Part shown: positions 53,627-62,932 of the stretch, one piece after another
Numbering within the stretch: the stretch's first letter is position 1
How the letters are laid out: the number at the start of each line of letters is the position of its first letter
NCBI RefSeq assembly: GCF_001580545.1
Contig: NZ_LRBG01000037.1
Coordinates: forward strand, 310,001 to 374,000
Direction: 5' to 3'
Origin: Paraburkholderia monticola
Lineage (GTDB): Bacteria; Pseudomonadota; Gammaproteobacteria; Burkholderiales; Burkholderiaceae
DNA length: 64,000 bases
Notes under the pieces: generated by a model
Database searches by the model: none
What the model was told of the DNA's origin: nothing
What the model saw: the letters and a program-made list of their open reading frames with translations, nothing else
Position numbers and translations under genes: made by a program

Positions 53627-56137
53627 TCATTTTAGGAGCTTTATCGCCGATGCCAATGATTGCGCCGCCGACCAGTATTCGGCCCACGGGTCCTGCTGCT
53701 GGAAGCTGAGGTATTCGCGCGCCGTCTGGACGGTCCACTGCGAGCCGCTTTTGAGCTCGGACAGTTGCTCCCAGGAAACGGGCATTGAAACGCCCATCCC
53801 GGCCCGCGCCCGCGCTGAAAATGCCGCAGCGGTGGTCTGCGCCTTGCCGTTGCGCAGATAGTCGACGTAGACCTTTCCGACCCGGTTTGAAGCCCCGGAC
53901 GTCGCCGAAAAGCGCTCGGGGATTGTCTTCGCGAGGTGCCGCACGAATGCCTGCGAGAACGCCTTGACCGCGTCGTAGCTCAACCGCGGCGCAAGCGGGA
54001 CAATAACGTGCAAGCCCTTCCCACCACTCGTTTTCAGCCAGGCCTGCAGGCCGAGTTCCGACAACAGCGTATGAACGAGAAGCGCCGCCTCCTGAACGTA
54101 CCCCCATTTCACACCCTCACCGGGGTCCAGGTCGAAGATGACCCGGTCGGGCTTGTCGAGTCGGCGGACCGTCGAATTCCACGTGTGAAACTCGACGACA
54201 TTCATCTGTGCTGCCGACAGCAGCGCGTCGACGGTGCCGACCGTCAGCAAGGGAGGATGATTCGGCCACAGGCTCCGGTCGTGAGCCGTTAGCCCGGGCA
54301 TGTTCGTTCTCTCGGCATGCTTCTGGAAGAAGAGCTGTCCCGCAATGCCGTCCGGTGCGCGGACCATCGCGAGGGGCCGGGCGTTCAAATGAGGCAGCAT
54401 GCGCTCCGCAATGCTCGCGTAATAGCGGACCAGGTCGGCCTTTGTGACGCCCGTCGAGGGGTCGACGACACGCTCCGGATGCGTGATTTTCAGATTCGGC
54501 TGAGGTTCGGGCGCCCGAGTCTTCCCGCCCTCCCGGATGACGCCGGTTGCCGGCCTGTCGATTCGCAGGCCTCTGAAGGATGCTTGCCGGATGACGCCAT
54601 CGGTCGTCCAGTCCGCAAATTCGACCTCGGCGACAAGTTCGGGGCGGACCCAGCGCTCGCTGCCGACCGAGCGCCGGGACCAGCGGCGCTGCCTGGCAAC
54701 CGTGACGTCAAATGGTGCCGCATCCATTTCGAGCGGCGTCAGGCGTGCCCACAGGTCCCGCGCAGTCCTCGCGTCCCACCCGGTGCCAACACTTCCCGAA
54801 TCGCGAAGCTCGCCATCGACGTAGTAGCCGAGCAGCAGGCTACCAACCTCGCCGTCCTTGCCGCCACGGGCAGTGAAGCCACAGATGACCAGTTCCTGCC
54901 GGAGTCGGGATTTCGCCTTGAGCCACGTCTGGGTCCTCCCCGATTCATAGGTTGCATCGCGGCGCTTGAGCATCAGGCCTTCAAGGCCCAGGCCCGAGGC
55001 GGCTTCGAACAACCGGGCGGCGGGTGCCTCGAAGTCCTGGCTGAAGCGAATATGTTCGCCTGCGCTTTCAAGAAGCTGCGCGAGAAGCGCGCGCCTCGCC
55101 CACAAGGGCACCTTCCTGAGGTCTTTCCCGTCGAGGTACATCAAATCGAAAAGGAAGTAGACGATGTCCTGGCTGGCGTTTCCGTCTATCGCATCTTGCA
55201 ATGCAGCGAAACTTGGAATGCCATTTTTGAGGACAGTGATTTCGCCATCCAGCCATGCACTGTTGAGCGGAAGTTCCTCGACCTTTGCTGCGAGCGTCGG
55301 AAACTTCGCTGTCCAGTCATGGCCGCCGCGCGTGATAAGTCGCGCATGGCCCTTGGCGACACGCGACAGCATGCGATAGCCATCGAGCTTGGCTTCGGTT
55401 ACCCAGTCGCCGCTTGACGGAAGAGAGGTCGCAAGGGTCGCGAGTTGTGGCTCAAGGTTTGCAGGCAGCGGCGCCGAAACCGCTGCGGAAAGGTCTAATT
55501 CCTGCGGCCCGGTGCGCGCGGGCCTGGCCGCCCTCGGCTCGCGGTCTTCAATTAGCCCCAGCGGCTTCGCAGTGACGCTATCCGGAAGCGCCTTGATGAC
55601 ATCGTAATCGGCCAGTGGCTGCGCCCACGCGTCCCGCTTCTTGAAAAGCATCCATTGGTCCTGCTTGTCATCGGCTTTCGATATCCGGACCAGCTCCCAG
55701 AGTCCTGCAAGCTTTTCGCCATGAAGACGGAAGACCAGCTTGCCGACCTTCATTCCCTCGTGTGGGTCGCCGACCGGCTCCCATGTTCCGCGGTCCCACA
55801 CTATCACTGTGCCGGCACCATACTGCCTGCGAGGAATGGAGCCTTCGAATTTCGAATACTCGACCGGATGGTCCTCGACATGAATGGCCATCCGTTTCTC
55901 CTTCGGGTCGTAGCATGGCCCTTTCGGTACGGCCCACGACAGCAACACTCCATCCAGTTCAAGCCGGAAGTCGTAATGGAGTCGGTTTGCCCAATGCTTT
56001 TGCACGACAAAGCACAGCGGGAGAAGAGTGGCCGATGGTATGTCCGCCGGGGCCGCGGGCTCTGGCGTGGCCCTGAAGTCCCGCTTCGTCCTGTAGCGGG
56101 ACAGAGGCGGAGATGTGATGACGCGCGCTGGGGCCAT
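53627..56137 (-). CDS. ligD: Multifunctional DNA ligase D
   Basis: An 836-residue LigD with domains in the order PE-Lig-Pol. The phosphoesterase (about 40-165) shows RLHYDFRLELDG and HVEDHPVEYSKFEGSIP. The ATP-dependent ligase (about 235-535) has the adenylated Lys250 in EAKLDGYRM, then WLDGEI, GLEGLMLKR, LKAK. The primase/polymerase (about 560-836) has VIFDLDPGEG with the metal Asp pair and TSGGKGLHVIVPL. It processes and seals double-strand breaks with Ku. No clear ribosome site precedes the ATG at 56137, so the exact start is less sure. Divergent from a LexA-box gene 270 bases away. Confidence 0.95.
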   Translation of the reverse strand: MAPARVITSPPLSRYRTKRDFRATPEPAAPADIPSATLLPLCFVVQKHWANRLHYDFRLELDGVLLSWAVPKGPCYDPKEKRMAIHVEDHPVEYSKFEGSIPRRQYGAGTVIVWDRGTWEPVGDPHEGMKVGKLVFRLHGEKLAGLWELVRISKADDKQDQWMLFKKRDAWAQPLADYDVIKALPDSVTAKPLGLIEDREPRAARPARTGPQELDLSAAVSAPLPANLEPQLATLATSLPSSGDWVTEAKLDGYRMLSRVAKGHARLITRGGHDWTAKFPTLAAKVEELPLNSAWLDGEITVLKNGIPSFAALQDAIDGNASQDIVYFLFDLMYLDGKDLRKVPLWARRALLAQLLESAGEHIRFSQDFEAPAARLFEAASGLGLEGLMLKRRDATYESGRTQTWLKAKSRLRQELVICGFTARGGKDGEVGSLLLGYYVDGELRDSGSVGTGWDARTARDLWARLTPLEMDAAPFDVTVARQRRWSRRSVGSERWVRPELVAEVEFADWTTDGVIRQASFRGLRIDRPATGVIREGGKTRAPEPQPNLKITHPERVVDPSTGVTKADLVRYYASIAERMLPHLNARPLAMVRAPDGIAGQLFFQKHAERTNMPGLTAHDRSLWPNHPPLLTVGTVDALLSAAQMNVVEFHTWNSTVRRLDKPDRVIFDLDPGEGVKWGYVQEAALLVHTLLSELGLQAWLKTSGGKGLHVIVPLAPRLSYDAVKAFSQAFVRHLAKTIPERFSATSGASNRVGKVYVDYLRNGKAQTTAAAFSARARAGMGVSMPVSWEQLSELKSGSQWTVQTAREYLSFQQQDPWAEYWSAAQSLASAIKLLK

Positions 56138-56385
56138 GACAGCAGTCGAGTGTGGCTAGCCTGGACGAGACTACAGACGAGACGCTGGACAGAAATCTGG
56201 AGCCCGCCTGAACCAGATGCTTGCGGGCATCGTATCTCTTCTTCAGCAAGGCCTGTCTACCGGCGGGAGCTTTAATTCGGGCGAGTTCTGGCGACGCGAA
56301 ACCGAGCAGACGGCGTGCCCAACGGCCTGACGTGCCCGCGACGGCCCCCGCGCGCCCTATTGCCCGGTTTCATGCCTCACGATTC
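56138..56385. other. Intergenic region between ligD and the SOS-type promoter
   Basis: No gene; the divergent ligD promoter must lie here. No second LexA box is visible in front of ligD. Confidence 0.35.
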
Positions 56386-56430
56386 TTGACCGTTGGGTCG
56401 GACACCGAAATACTGTACATCCATACAGTA
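56386..56430 (+). promoter_or_regulatory. LexA (SOS) box overlapping a sigma70 promoter
   Basis: TACTGTACATCCATACAGTA at 56411-56430 fits the CTGT-N8-ACAG SOS box, with intact TACTGTA and TACAGTA arms. The promoter TTGACC (56386-56391), 17-base spacer, AATACT (56409-56414) has its -10 box inside the operator. This layout predicts tight LexA repression of the small gene starting at 56445. Confidence 0.75.
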
Positions 56431-56444
56431 TTTTGGGGTCAGCA

Positions 56445-56765
56445 GTGGTTCGTCGCACTCTTCCACAGGTGCCTTCGCCGACGCTGTCGGAACTGCGTCG
56501 GCTCTGGCGCCAACACCGGTCGGACAGCGAGTACGATAATGCCATTCGCCGTTTGATATTGGACGTCGTCAGGCTGCGCCAGCTTGTTGTTCAACTGGAC
56601 GGACTTTGCGGCGCTGTGCAGCGAGCGTGGCGGGACGAGACCCGCTCGCAGCTTGTAGCCCTTGAACAAATGCGCATCATCTTTAATCAGGAGCGGTCAC
56701 GAAATGGCGGCCTTTCGTCGGAACCGCCGCCAGCTCCGCCAGACGCAATGCGGCGATTTCCGTAG
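56445..56765 (+). CDS. Small SOS-controlled hypothetical protein
   Basis: A 106-residue protein starting at GTG 56445 (GGGG seven bases upstream). The central part LSELRRLWRQHRSDSEYDNAIRRL and LDVVRLRQLVVQLDG is strongly helical and Arg/Leu-rich, consistent with a coiled-coil or nucleic-acid-binding helix pair; the C-terminus is Pro-rich (SSEPPPAPPDAMRRFP). No family recognised. Its LexA-controlled promoter and position next to ku/ligD suggest a DNA-damage role (inference). Confidence 0.55.
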   Translation: MVRRTLPQVPSPTLSELRRLWRQHRSDSEYDNAIRRLILDVVRLRQLVVQLDGLCGAVQRAWRDETRSQLVALEQMRIIFNQERSRNGGLSSEPPPAPPDAMRRFP

Positions 56766-56824
56766 AATTCCACGAGTATCCCTACTCGAATCGCACCGCG
56801 CGATATCTCCGAGGTACAACGCTA

Positions 56825-57043
56825 ATGCAACAAGAGTCGTACGTAGGTTACGCCATCTGGGGCCATGCAATTGCGCAGCAAGAAGACCTTCTTGAGCGAG
56901 AACGCTACGCTGCAAGTGGGACGATTACTCGAAATAGCAAGGTTATCCAGGCATCCGGCATCCTCGGCGTCTTCATGAGCGAACAGGAAGCCGAAGATGC
57001 AGGGTTATCGTGGGCCCGTGCCTGGGTGGACAATCACGGGTAG
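56825..57043 (+). CDS. Small conserved-looking hypothetical protein
   Basis: A 72-residue protein: MQQESYVGYAIWGHAIAQQ, YAASGTITRNSKVIQASGIL, EQEAEDAGLSWARAWVDNHG. The pattern (YxGYxIWGHAI, AASGTI, GLxWARAWVD) resembles a short beta-rich domain seen in many Burkholderia small proteins of unknown function. GAGG precedes the ATG. It may be co-transcribed with the SOS-type gene 59 bases upstream. Confidence 0.6.
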   Translation: MQQESYVGYAIWGHAIAQQEDLLERERYAASGTITRNSKVIQASGILGVFMSEQEAEDAGLSWARAWVDNHG

Positions 57044-57388
57044 TCGCGCCCATCGATGGGTATCCGAGGGGCATCAGGAGCACATTGCGACCCAAGATGC
57101 TCCGATGCAGGGACGCAGTTCGTTGTGTTCGAATGCCTTCCAACAAGAGTCTTTTTCTTTGTCTTTACACAGCCTTATTAGACAGCAACAAACTTCTTCT
57201 TAACTAAATTAGGTATCAAGGTTTATACCTTACCGTTAGGCCGACCTTTACCGTAACCTCGGCCCCTCGACCCGCTGCGCGCGGGGCATGGAAATACGGT
57301 ACGGCCGCCGTTCGACGGTCGCGGTCGAAGATGCTGTTTCCGAAATCGCGGCGCTCAGGACCCCGCCGCAAAATGAGTTGAGTGACTG
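57044..57388. other. Intergenic region with AT-rich palindromic patch
   Basis: Gene-free. An AT-rich stretch (about 57145-57235) contains the inverted repeat GGTAT (57212-57216) / ATACC (57225-57229). It could be a terminator for the upstream plus-strand genes or an operator; the sequence does not decide. Confidence 0.3.
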
Positions 57389-58450
57389 TTATGCAGCAGG
57401 ACGGGCACCTTCCCAGGCTCGCTGCAACAGCGCTCGGAGCGGCACCGCCTCTACCGGTCGCGGATTCCAATATGGGTTCGACAGGGCCACTTCGCACGCG
57501 TAGTCCAGGTCCGCTTCGCCAAGTCCAATTTCCCGAAGCCCTCGTGGCACCCCGAGTTCTTCGTTCAGTCGGTAAAGACCATCCGGCGCCGACTCTACAT
57601 TTAGCGCCCTGGCGATTCTATCCATAGCATCTTCCGCTACGGAGCTGTTGTACGCAAGAGCGTGCGGCAGGACGATTGCATGCGTCTCTGCGTGAGGTAG
57701 ATTGAACGTTCCGCCCAACGTATGACAAAGCTTGTGATGAAGGGCCATGCCAACATTCCCGAGAACCATTCCGCACAGCCACGCACCATAGAGACACTCA
57801 CTTCGCGCCTCTTTGTCCTTGCTGCTTTTCTTTAGGCCACGGAGGCCGTTGGCGAGCGAGCGAATTCCTTCCTCTGCCATCATCGACATGACGGGATTAC
57901 CGTCTTTGGCGTACAAACCTTCGGCTGCGTGAGCGATTGCATTCAGACCGCTGACAATCGAAAGCTTAACCGGCAGCCCAATCGTGAGTTCCGGGTCGTA
58001 CAGAACTGTCCTAGGTATCACCTTCGCGTCGCGCCCGGTTTTCTTCAGGCCATTTTCTGTAATCCCGTAGATGGGAGTCATTTCAGACCCGGCATACGTC
58101 GTCGGTATCGCGATAATGGGTAACGACGATTCGAGCGCAATCGCCTTGCCGAGTCCAATCGTAGACCCTCCCCCGATAGCCACTGCACAGTCAGCGTTAA
58201 CTGACTTGGCGTGTTCGCGCGCGCGGCGGGCGTTTTCGATGGGAACATGCATTTGCGCGCCATCGAAGACTCCTGCGCTCGAAGGACCCAGGAGCGAAGA
58301 AACCACCTCGGCTTGAGCCTTCTGCTCTGGGGTGCAGAGGACCAGTGCCCGGCGCGCGCCCAAGGTCTCGACTTCCTGTTGGACGAGCTTCATGCTCCCA
58401 GCGCCGAATACTACTCTCGACGACTGCGTGGTGTAGGTGAACTCAAACAT
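57389..58450 (-). CDS. Maleylacetate reductase (iron-containing ADH family)
   Basis: A 353-residue protein that follows maleylacetate reductases closely: GGGSTIGLGKAIA, PTTYAGSEMTPIYGITE, PRTVLYDPELTIGLPV, then SGLNAIAHAAEGLYA and the metal-site region HHKLCHTLGGTFNLPHAETHA (quoted in parts). It reduces maleylacetate to 3-oxoadipate with NAD(P)H, the last specific step of hydroxyquinol, resorcinol and chloro-aromatic pathways. The ATG at 58450 has AGGAAG upstream; a further ATG at 58471 lacks a ribosome site. Last gene of the sugar-uptake operon; no hydroxyquinol dioxygenase is in the window. Confidence 0.9.
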   Translation of the reverse strand: MFEFTYTTQSSRVVFGAGSMKLVQQEVETLGARRALVLCTPEQKAQAEVVSSLLGPSSAGVFDGAQMHVPIENARRAREHAKSVNADCAVAIGGGSTIGLGKAIALESSLPIIAIPTTYAGSEMTPIYGITENGLKKTGRDAKVIPRTVLYDPELTIGLPVKLSIVSGLNAIAHAAEGLYAKDGNPVMSMMAEEGIRSLANGLRGLKKSSKDKEARSECLYGAWLCGMVLGNVGMALHHKLCHTLGGTFNLPHAETHAIVLPHALAYNSSVAEDAMDRIARALNVESAPDGLYRLNEELGVPRGLREIGLGEADLDYACEVALSNPYWNPRPVEAVPLRALLQRAWEGARPAA

Positions 58451-58488
58451 AGGACTTGCTTCCTGTTTCATCAGGCAGTAACGGTGCC

Positions 58489-58785
58489 TTAGACGTAGTC
58501 GACCTGGTGGCGAGCAATGCGAACGTCACCCACGATTTGCTTCACGCGCAGATGCTCCGGGTGAAACGCATACGCATCGAGCGATTCCTGACTTTCAAAT
58601 TCCGTGTACAGGACGACATCGCATGCGTAGTCCACGGCGCTCACGTCGAGCCCGACTTCAAGAGTGGTCAGCCCGGGAATCTTCCCGCTTAGGCTCTCGA
58701 ACGCGGCTTTCACCAGCTGCGCAGCTTCTTTCTTTTGTTCCGGTGTTTCGCCGCGAACGTTCCACATCACAATATGCTTGACCAT
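58489..58785 (-). CDS. Dabb (stress-responsive alpha-beta barrel) family protein
   Basis: A 98-residue ferredoxin-like dimeric barrel: MVKHIVMWNV start, IPGLTTLEVGLDVS, DVVLYTEFESQESLDAYAFHPEH, VGDVRIARHQVDYV (quoted in parts). Dabb proteins bind or transform small aromatic/polyketide-like molecules, or are stress proteins. The ATG at 58785 follows GGAAAT; an in-frame ATG at 58797 is also possible. Lies 38 bases upstream of the maleylacetate reductase gene, so a role in handling a phenolic or keto intermediate is plausible. Confidence 0.85.
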   Translation of the reverse strand: MVKHIVMWNVRGETPEQKKEAAQLVKAAFESLSGKIPGLTTLEVGLDVSAVDYACDVVLYTEFESQESLDAYAFHPEHLRVKQIVGDVRIARHQVDYV

Positions 58786-58930
58786 ATCTATTTCCATTAG
58801 TGCTGCTGATTGACAGGCCAAATGTTCGGGATGCAATCTCATGCTTCAAGTCTGCATTTCAGCAGGGTTACACACCGACCCAGCGTTGCCCCGCTGACTT
58901 CTAAATCTGGTCTGTTTCAGGAATAGGCTG

Positions 58931-60142
58931 TTACGCCTTGTTTTTGTTGTAGACGTCGACGAACACAGCCGCGAGCAGAACGATGCCTTTGATGACCTGC
59001 TGATAGTCCACCCCAATGCCCATGATGGACATGCCGTTGTTCATCACGCCCATAATGAAAGCGCCCACGACCGCCCCGACAACCTTTCCGACCCCGCCGG
59101 ATGCGGATGCACCGCCAATGAAGCATGCCGCGATGACATCAAGTTCGAAGCCAGTGCCGGCCTTCGGAGTGCCGCTGTTCAAGCGTGCTGCGAAAATCAG
59201 ACCTGCCAGTGCGGCCAGGACTCCCATGTTCACGAAGGTCAGGAAGCTCACTGCCGGCACGCTGACGCCTGAGAGACGTGCGGCCTTCGCGTTTCCGCCA
59301 ACCGCGTAAATGCGACGGCCGATGGTCGTGCGATTCATGATGAAGGTGTACACGCCAATCAATACGCCCATGATGACGAGCACGGTGGGCAAGCCGCGAT
59401 AGGATGCAAGCAGGTAGCAGAAGAACACTATCAGGGCCGTAAGCACCACATTCTTCGTCACGAACATGGAGAAAGAACCGCTTTCGACCCCATGTTTGGC
59501 AGCACCCGCGCGATGCCGAAGCTCAATCACGCAGAACAGCACGCCGACAAGCACGCCGAGCAGGATTGAGGTGATGTGAAGACCTTGTCCATGAAAGACG
59601 TCCGGAATGAAGCCCGAACTCACCGCACCGAAAGCATCAGGGAACGGGCCAATGGACTGACCTTGCAGCACCAGGTTCGTCAAGCCTCGGAACACCAGCA
59701 TGCCGGCCAGCGTTACGATAAACGAGGGCATGCGCCAAAACGCAATCCAGTAACCTTGAACCGCGCCAATTAATGCACCGGTCGCGATACAGATGATGGT
59801 CGCCCAGACATAGTTGACGTCATATTGCACCATCAGCACCGCCGCCAACGCGCCGACCAGACCTGCCGTTGAGCCGACCGAGAGGTCAATGTGGCCGGAG
59901 ACAATCACCATGAGCATTCCCAGCGCCATGATGACGATGTAGCTGTTCTGGAGCACAAGGTTGGTCAGATTGAGCGGCTGCATCAATACACCGCTCGTTG
60001 AGACCTGGAAGAAAGCCATGATGATGACAAGCGAGATGAGTAACCCGTATTCGCTGCCAACGCGCTTGACCATGCCGAACAGTTCGCTTTTCTGCTTGAG
60101 CTCGGTGCCTTCGGCGGCCACCGGAGAGAGTGCCTTACGCAT
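58931..60142 (-). CDS. gguB: Multiple-sugar ABC transporter permease (GguB/MmsB)
   Basis: A 403-residue permease with about 10-11 helices. Typical ribose/xylose-permease family blocks: MALGMLMVIVSGHIDLSVGS (EAA-like), FIVTLAGMLVFRGLTNLVLQGQ, GRRIYAVGGNAKAARLSG, GTGFELDVIAACFIGGASASGGVG (quoted in parts). The ATG at 60142 (MRKALSP) has GGAG upstream and overlaps the end of gguA by 8 bases. Pairs with gguA and chvE. Confidence 0.92.
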   Translation of the reverse strand: MRKALSPVAAEGTELKQKSELFGMVKRVGSEYGLLISLVIIMAFFQVSTSGVLMQPLNLTNLVLQNSYIVIMALGMLMVIVSGHIDLSVGSTAGLVGALAAVLMVQYDVNYVWATIICIATGALIGAVQGYWIAFWRMPSFIVTLAGMLVFRGLTNLVLQGQSIGPFPDAFGAVSSGFIPDVFHGQGLHITSILLGVLVGVLFCVIELRHRAGAAKHGVESGSFSMFVTKNVVLTALIVFFCYLLASYRGLPTVLVIMGVLIGVYTFIMNRTTIGRRIYAVGGNAKAARLSGVSVPAVSFLTFVNMGVLAALAGLIFAARLNSGTPKAGTGFELDVIAACFIGGASASGGVGKVVGAVVGAFIMGVMNNGMSIMGIGVDYQQVIKGIVLLAAVFVDVYNKNKA

Positions 60143-61679
60143 TTTGAATGTCTCCATTTCGCATAATCGCTCGCATGATGTTTTCCTGCGAGGCGTCATC
60201 TGCGGATAATTCGCCGACGAACCGGCCTTCATTCATGACATAGATTCGGTCGCACATGCCAAGTAGCTCCGGCATTTCCGACGAAATCATGACCACGCAC
60301 TTACCTGCCGCAACCGCCTGATTCATGATGTTGTAAATCTCATACTTCGCGCCCACATCGATGCCTCGTGTGGGCTCGTCGAGAATCAACACCTCTGGTT
60401 CAGAAAAGAGCCATTTGCTGATGACGACTTTTTGCTGATTTCCGCCCGACAGGTTGCCAACAACGTGCGTCACGCCCTGCGCGCGAATCCGCAGTTTCTG
60501 GAGGAATTCAGTCGCGACATTTGTTTCCTCATGCTCGTTGACGACACCGAGCCTTGATACCCCGGAGAGATTCGCCAGCGTAATGTTTCGCTTGATGTTG
60601 TCGTCCAGCAGCAGACCGTTGCCTTTCCGGTCTTCAGTCACGTAGGCCACGCCCGCCTTGATGGCCTTCTTGACCGATGACGTGTCAACCTGTTTCCCGT
60701 GCATCAGTACTTGACCGGTGATATCCTGGCCGTATGTGCCGCCAAAAACACTCATGGCGAGTTCGGTGCGCCCCGAACCCATCAATCCTGCGATACCTAC
60801 GATTTCGCCCTTGTGCGCTTTCAGATTGACGCCCTTGATGACTGCACGGTCTCTCTGGGTCGGATGTTGTACACGCCAGTCTTTCACTTCAAATATAACT
60901 TCGCCGATGTTTGGCGTTCGCGGAGGGTATCGGTCCGACATCTCCCGGCCAACCATCGCCTTGATAATGCGGTCCTCACTGACGCTATCGGCCTTACAGT
61001 CGAGGACGTCGACCGTTGAGCCATCACGGATAACCGTGATTCCGTCAGCGACACGTGAAATCTCGTTGAGCTTGTGCGAAATGATGATTGACGTGACGCC
61101 GCGCGCCTTAAGCTCTAGCAGAAGAGTGAGCAGCGTGTCGCTATCTTTCTCATTCAAGCTTGCAGTGGGTTCGTCAAGAATCAGCAAACGAACCTCTTTC
61201 GACAATGCTTTGGCAATCTCGATGAGTTGTTGCTTGCCAATCCCGAGCGTTCCGACCGCTGCGTCTGGAGAATCCGTCAAGCCCACCTTCGAGAGCAATG
61301 CCTTTGCCTTCGAACGCGAACTCTGCCAATCGATGACGCCGCGCTTCGACTGTTCGTTACCCAGGAAAATATTCTCGGTAATCGATAGCATCGGCACCAG
61401 GGCGAGTTCCTGGTGGATGATGATGATTCCGACCTCTTCGCTATCGGAAATATCGGCGAACGCTCGTTCCTGGCCGTCGTAGAGCACGTCACCTACGTAA
61501 GAGCCGTGCGGATAGACGCCGCTGAGGATTTTCATCAGGGTCGACTTCCCTGCGCCGTTTTCTCCACATATGGCGTGAATCTCGCCTTTTTGGACCTTCA
61601 GATTCACGTTATTCAGGGCTTTGACTGCGCCAAAACTCTTCTGAATTCCGCGCATCTCCAGAATGGTATCCATGGTCAA
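60135..61679 (-). CDS. gguA: Multiple-sugar ABC transporter ATP-binding protein (GguA/MmsA)
   Basis: A 514-residue tandem ATPase. First half: GENGAGKSTLMK, GIGKQQLIEIAKAL and LLILDEPTASL. Second half: degenerate Walker A GLMGSGRTELAM, signature NLSGGNQQKVVISKWL, LILDEPTRGIDVG. The long VGREMSDRYPPR linker and GGTYGQDITGQVL are as in GguA/MmsA proteins that partner ChvE. It energises monosaccharide uptake. Confidence 0.93.
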   Translation of the reverse strand: MTMDTILEMRGIQKSFGAVKALNNVNLKVQKGEIHAICGENGAGKSTLMKILSGVYPHGSYVGDVLYDGQERAFADISDSEEVGIIIIHQELALVPMLSITENIFLGNEQSKRGVIDWQSSRSKAKALLSKVGLTDSPDAAVGTLGIGKQQLIEIAKALSKEVRLLILDEPTASLNEKDSDTLLTLLLELKARGVTSIIISHKLNEISRVADGITVIRDGSTVDVLDCKADSVSEDRIIKAMVGREMSDRYPPRTPNIGEVIFEVKDWRVQHPTQRDRAVIKGVNLKAHKGEIVGIAGLMGSGRTELAMSVFGGTYGQDITGQVLMHGKQVDTSSVKKAIKAGVAYVTEDRKGNGLLLDDNIKRNITLANLSGVSRLGVVNEHEETNVATEFLQKLRIRAQGVTHVVGNLSGGNQQKVVISKWLFSEPEVLILDEPTRGIDVGAKYEIYNIMNQAVAAGKCVVMISSEMPELLGMCDRIYVMNEGRFVGELSADDASQENIMRAIMRNGDIQNA

Positions 61680-61724
61680 ACTTCCTCCAATTGGTCACGC
61701 TCAGGACGTGCCTGCGTGAAGCGA

Positions 61725-61742
61725 GGGTTCCGCCGGAAGCCC
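61725..61742 (-). promoter_or_regulatory. Stem-loop between chvE and gguA
   Basis: On the coding strand GGG-C-TTCC-GGC-GGAA-CCC folds into a seven-pair stem with one bulge, in the 86-base gap after chvE. Intercistronic hairpins in this position commonly protect or terminate part of the message and raise expression of the binding protein over the membrane components. Confidence 0.45.
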
Positions 61743-61765
61743 CGCCACGCTCACCTTCAGATTCC

Positions 61766-62836
61766 TTACTTGACTTGAGCCTGCGTGTAGTAGCCACTCG
61801 TGACCAGTTCCGCCTGGTAGTTAGCCTTGTCCACCAGAACAGGCTTCACGAGATATGTCGGAACAATCTTTGCGCCGTTGTTGTAGCTCTTCGTGTCGTT
61901 GACGGGCACCTGCTTGCCGGTCAGTGCATCGTCAACCATGTCTGCTGCGACGCTGGCGAGTTTTCGCGTGTCCTTGAACACAGTTGACGTCTGGTCACCG
62001 CGAACGATGTTCTTAACGTTCTGAACGTCCGCGTCCTGTCCCGTGATGATGGGCATCGCCTGCTGACCCGAACCGTATCCCACGCCCTTGAGAGACGAGA
62101 TAATGCCAATCGCCAGCGCGTCATTCGGGGCCCAGACGGCATCGAGGTGGTCCTTACCGTAGAAGGCGCTCAGCAGGTTGTCCATCCGCGCCTGGGCGGT
62201 CGCACCATCCCAGTTGCGCGTCGCGACTTTTTCGAAGGCAATCTGTTTGCTGCGAATCACGAACTTGCCGCTGTCGATGTACGGTTTCAGAACCGACATG
62301 CCGCCCGCGTAGACCATGTGGGCATTGTTGTCGTCCGAAGACCCTCCGAAAATTTCGATGTTGAACGGAGCTTTGCTGCCGGCTTTCTGCCATGCCGAGA
62401 CGATGCTTTGCCCCTGCAGGACACCTACACCGTAGTTATCGAACGTTGCGTAGTAGTCGACGTCCTTGGTCTGGCTAATCAGACGGTCGTACGAGATGAC
62501 CTTGATGCCCTTTTTCTGGGCGAGTGCGAGAGCATCGGAAAAAGTCTTGCCGTCGATGGGTGCAATGACGAGTGCCTTGACACCCTTTGCGAGCATATTC
62601 TCGACCTGATTCACCTGCGTCGGCACGTCGTAATTCGCGTACTGGAGGTCGGCCGTGTAGCCCTTCGCCTTCAGCGCATCGACCATGCTCTTCCCGTCAG
62701 TAATCCAGCGCGATTCAGTTTTGTCGGGCAGCGAAATTCCGACAACACCCTTTTCCTGAGCGAACACTACACCGGACGTAGCAGCGAACGCTGCCGAAGC
62801 GGCCAGGATGACTGCAACACTTTTCAGAATCTTCAT
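61766..62836 (-). CDS. chvE: ChvE-type periplasmic sugar-binding protein
   Basis: A 356-residue binding protein with a Sec signal (MKILKSVAVILAASAAFA, cleavage after VFAQ). It tracks ChvE closely: SRWITDGKSMVDALKAKGY, VNQVENMLAKGVKALVIAPIDG, ISYDRL, YYATFDNYGVGVLQ, IEIFGGSSDDNNAHM, GQDADVQNVKNI (quoted in parts). ChvE in Agrobacterium binds aldoses and also triggers virulence gene induction through VirA; here it is expected to serve uptake. AGGAGACGATGTC precedes the ATG. Confidence 0.93.
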   Translation of the reverse strand: MKILKSVAVILAASAAFAATSGVVFAQEKGVVGISLPDKTESRWITDGKSMVDALKAKGYTADLQYANYDVPTQVNQVENMLAKGVKALVIAPIDGKTFSDALALAQKKGIKVISYDRLISQTKDVDYYATFDNYGVGVLQGQSIVSAWQKAGSKAPFNIEIFGGSSDDNNAHMVYAGGMSVLKPYIDSGKFVIRSKQIAFEKVATRNWDGATAQARMDNLLSAFYGKDHLDAVWAPNDALAIGIISSLKGVGYGSGQQAMPIITGQDADVQNVKNIVRGDQTSTVFKDTRKLASVAADMVDDALTGKQVPVNDTKSYNNGAKIVPTYLVKPVLVDKANYQAELVTSGYYTQAQVK

Positions 62837-62932
62837 GACATCGTCTCCTATTTAGGACTACCTATTTACGTTTGCGGTTTATGAATCCGGGAATCCTCGG
62901 CCGACGCCGGATAGCGTCAGCCGTGCGAACCC

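Noticed and set aside
53550..54107. N-terminal extension of the ku frame
   Set aside because: Lies inside ligD, and the ATG at 53549 has a strong ribosome site and the family's N-terminus.
57212..57229. GGTAT/ATACC palindrome as an operator
   Set aside because: Short arms, no matching second copy and position downstream of the reductase gene; kept only as a note in the intergenic entry.
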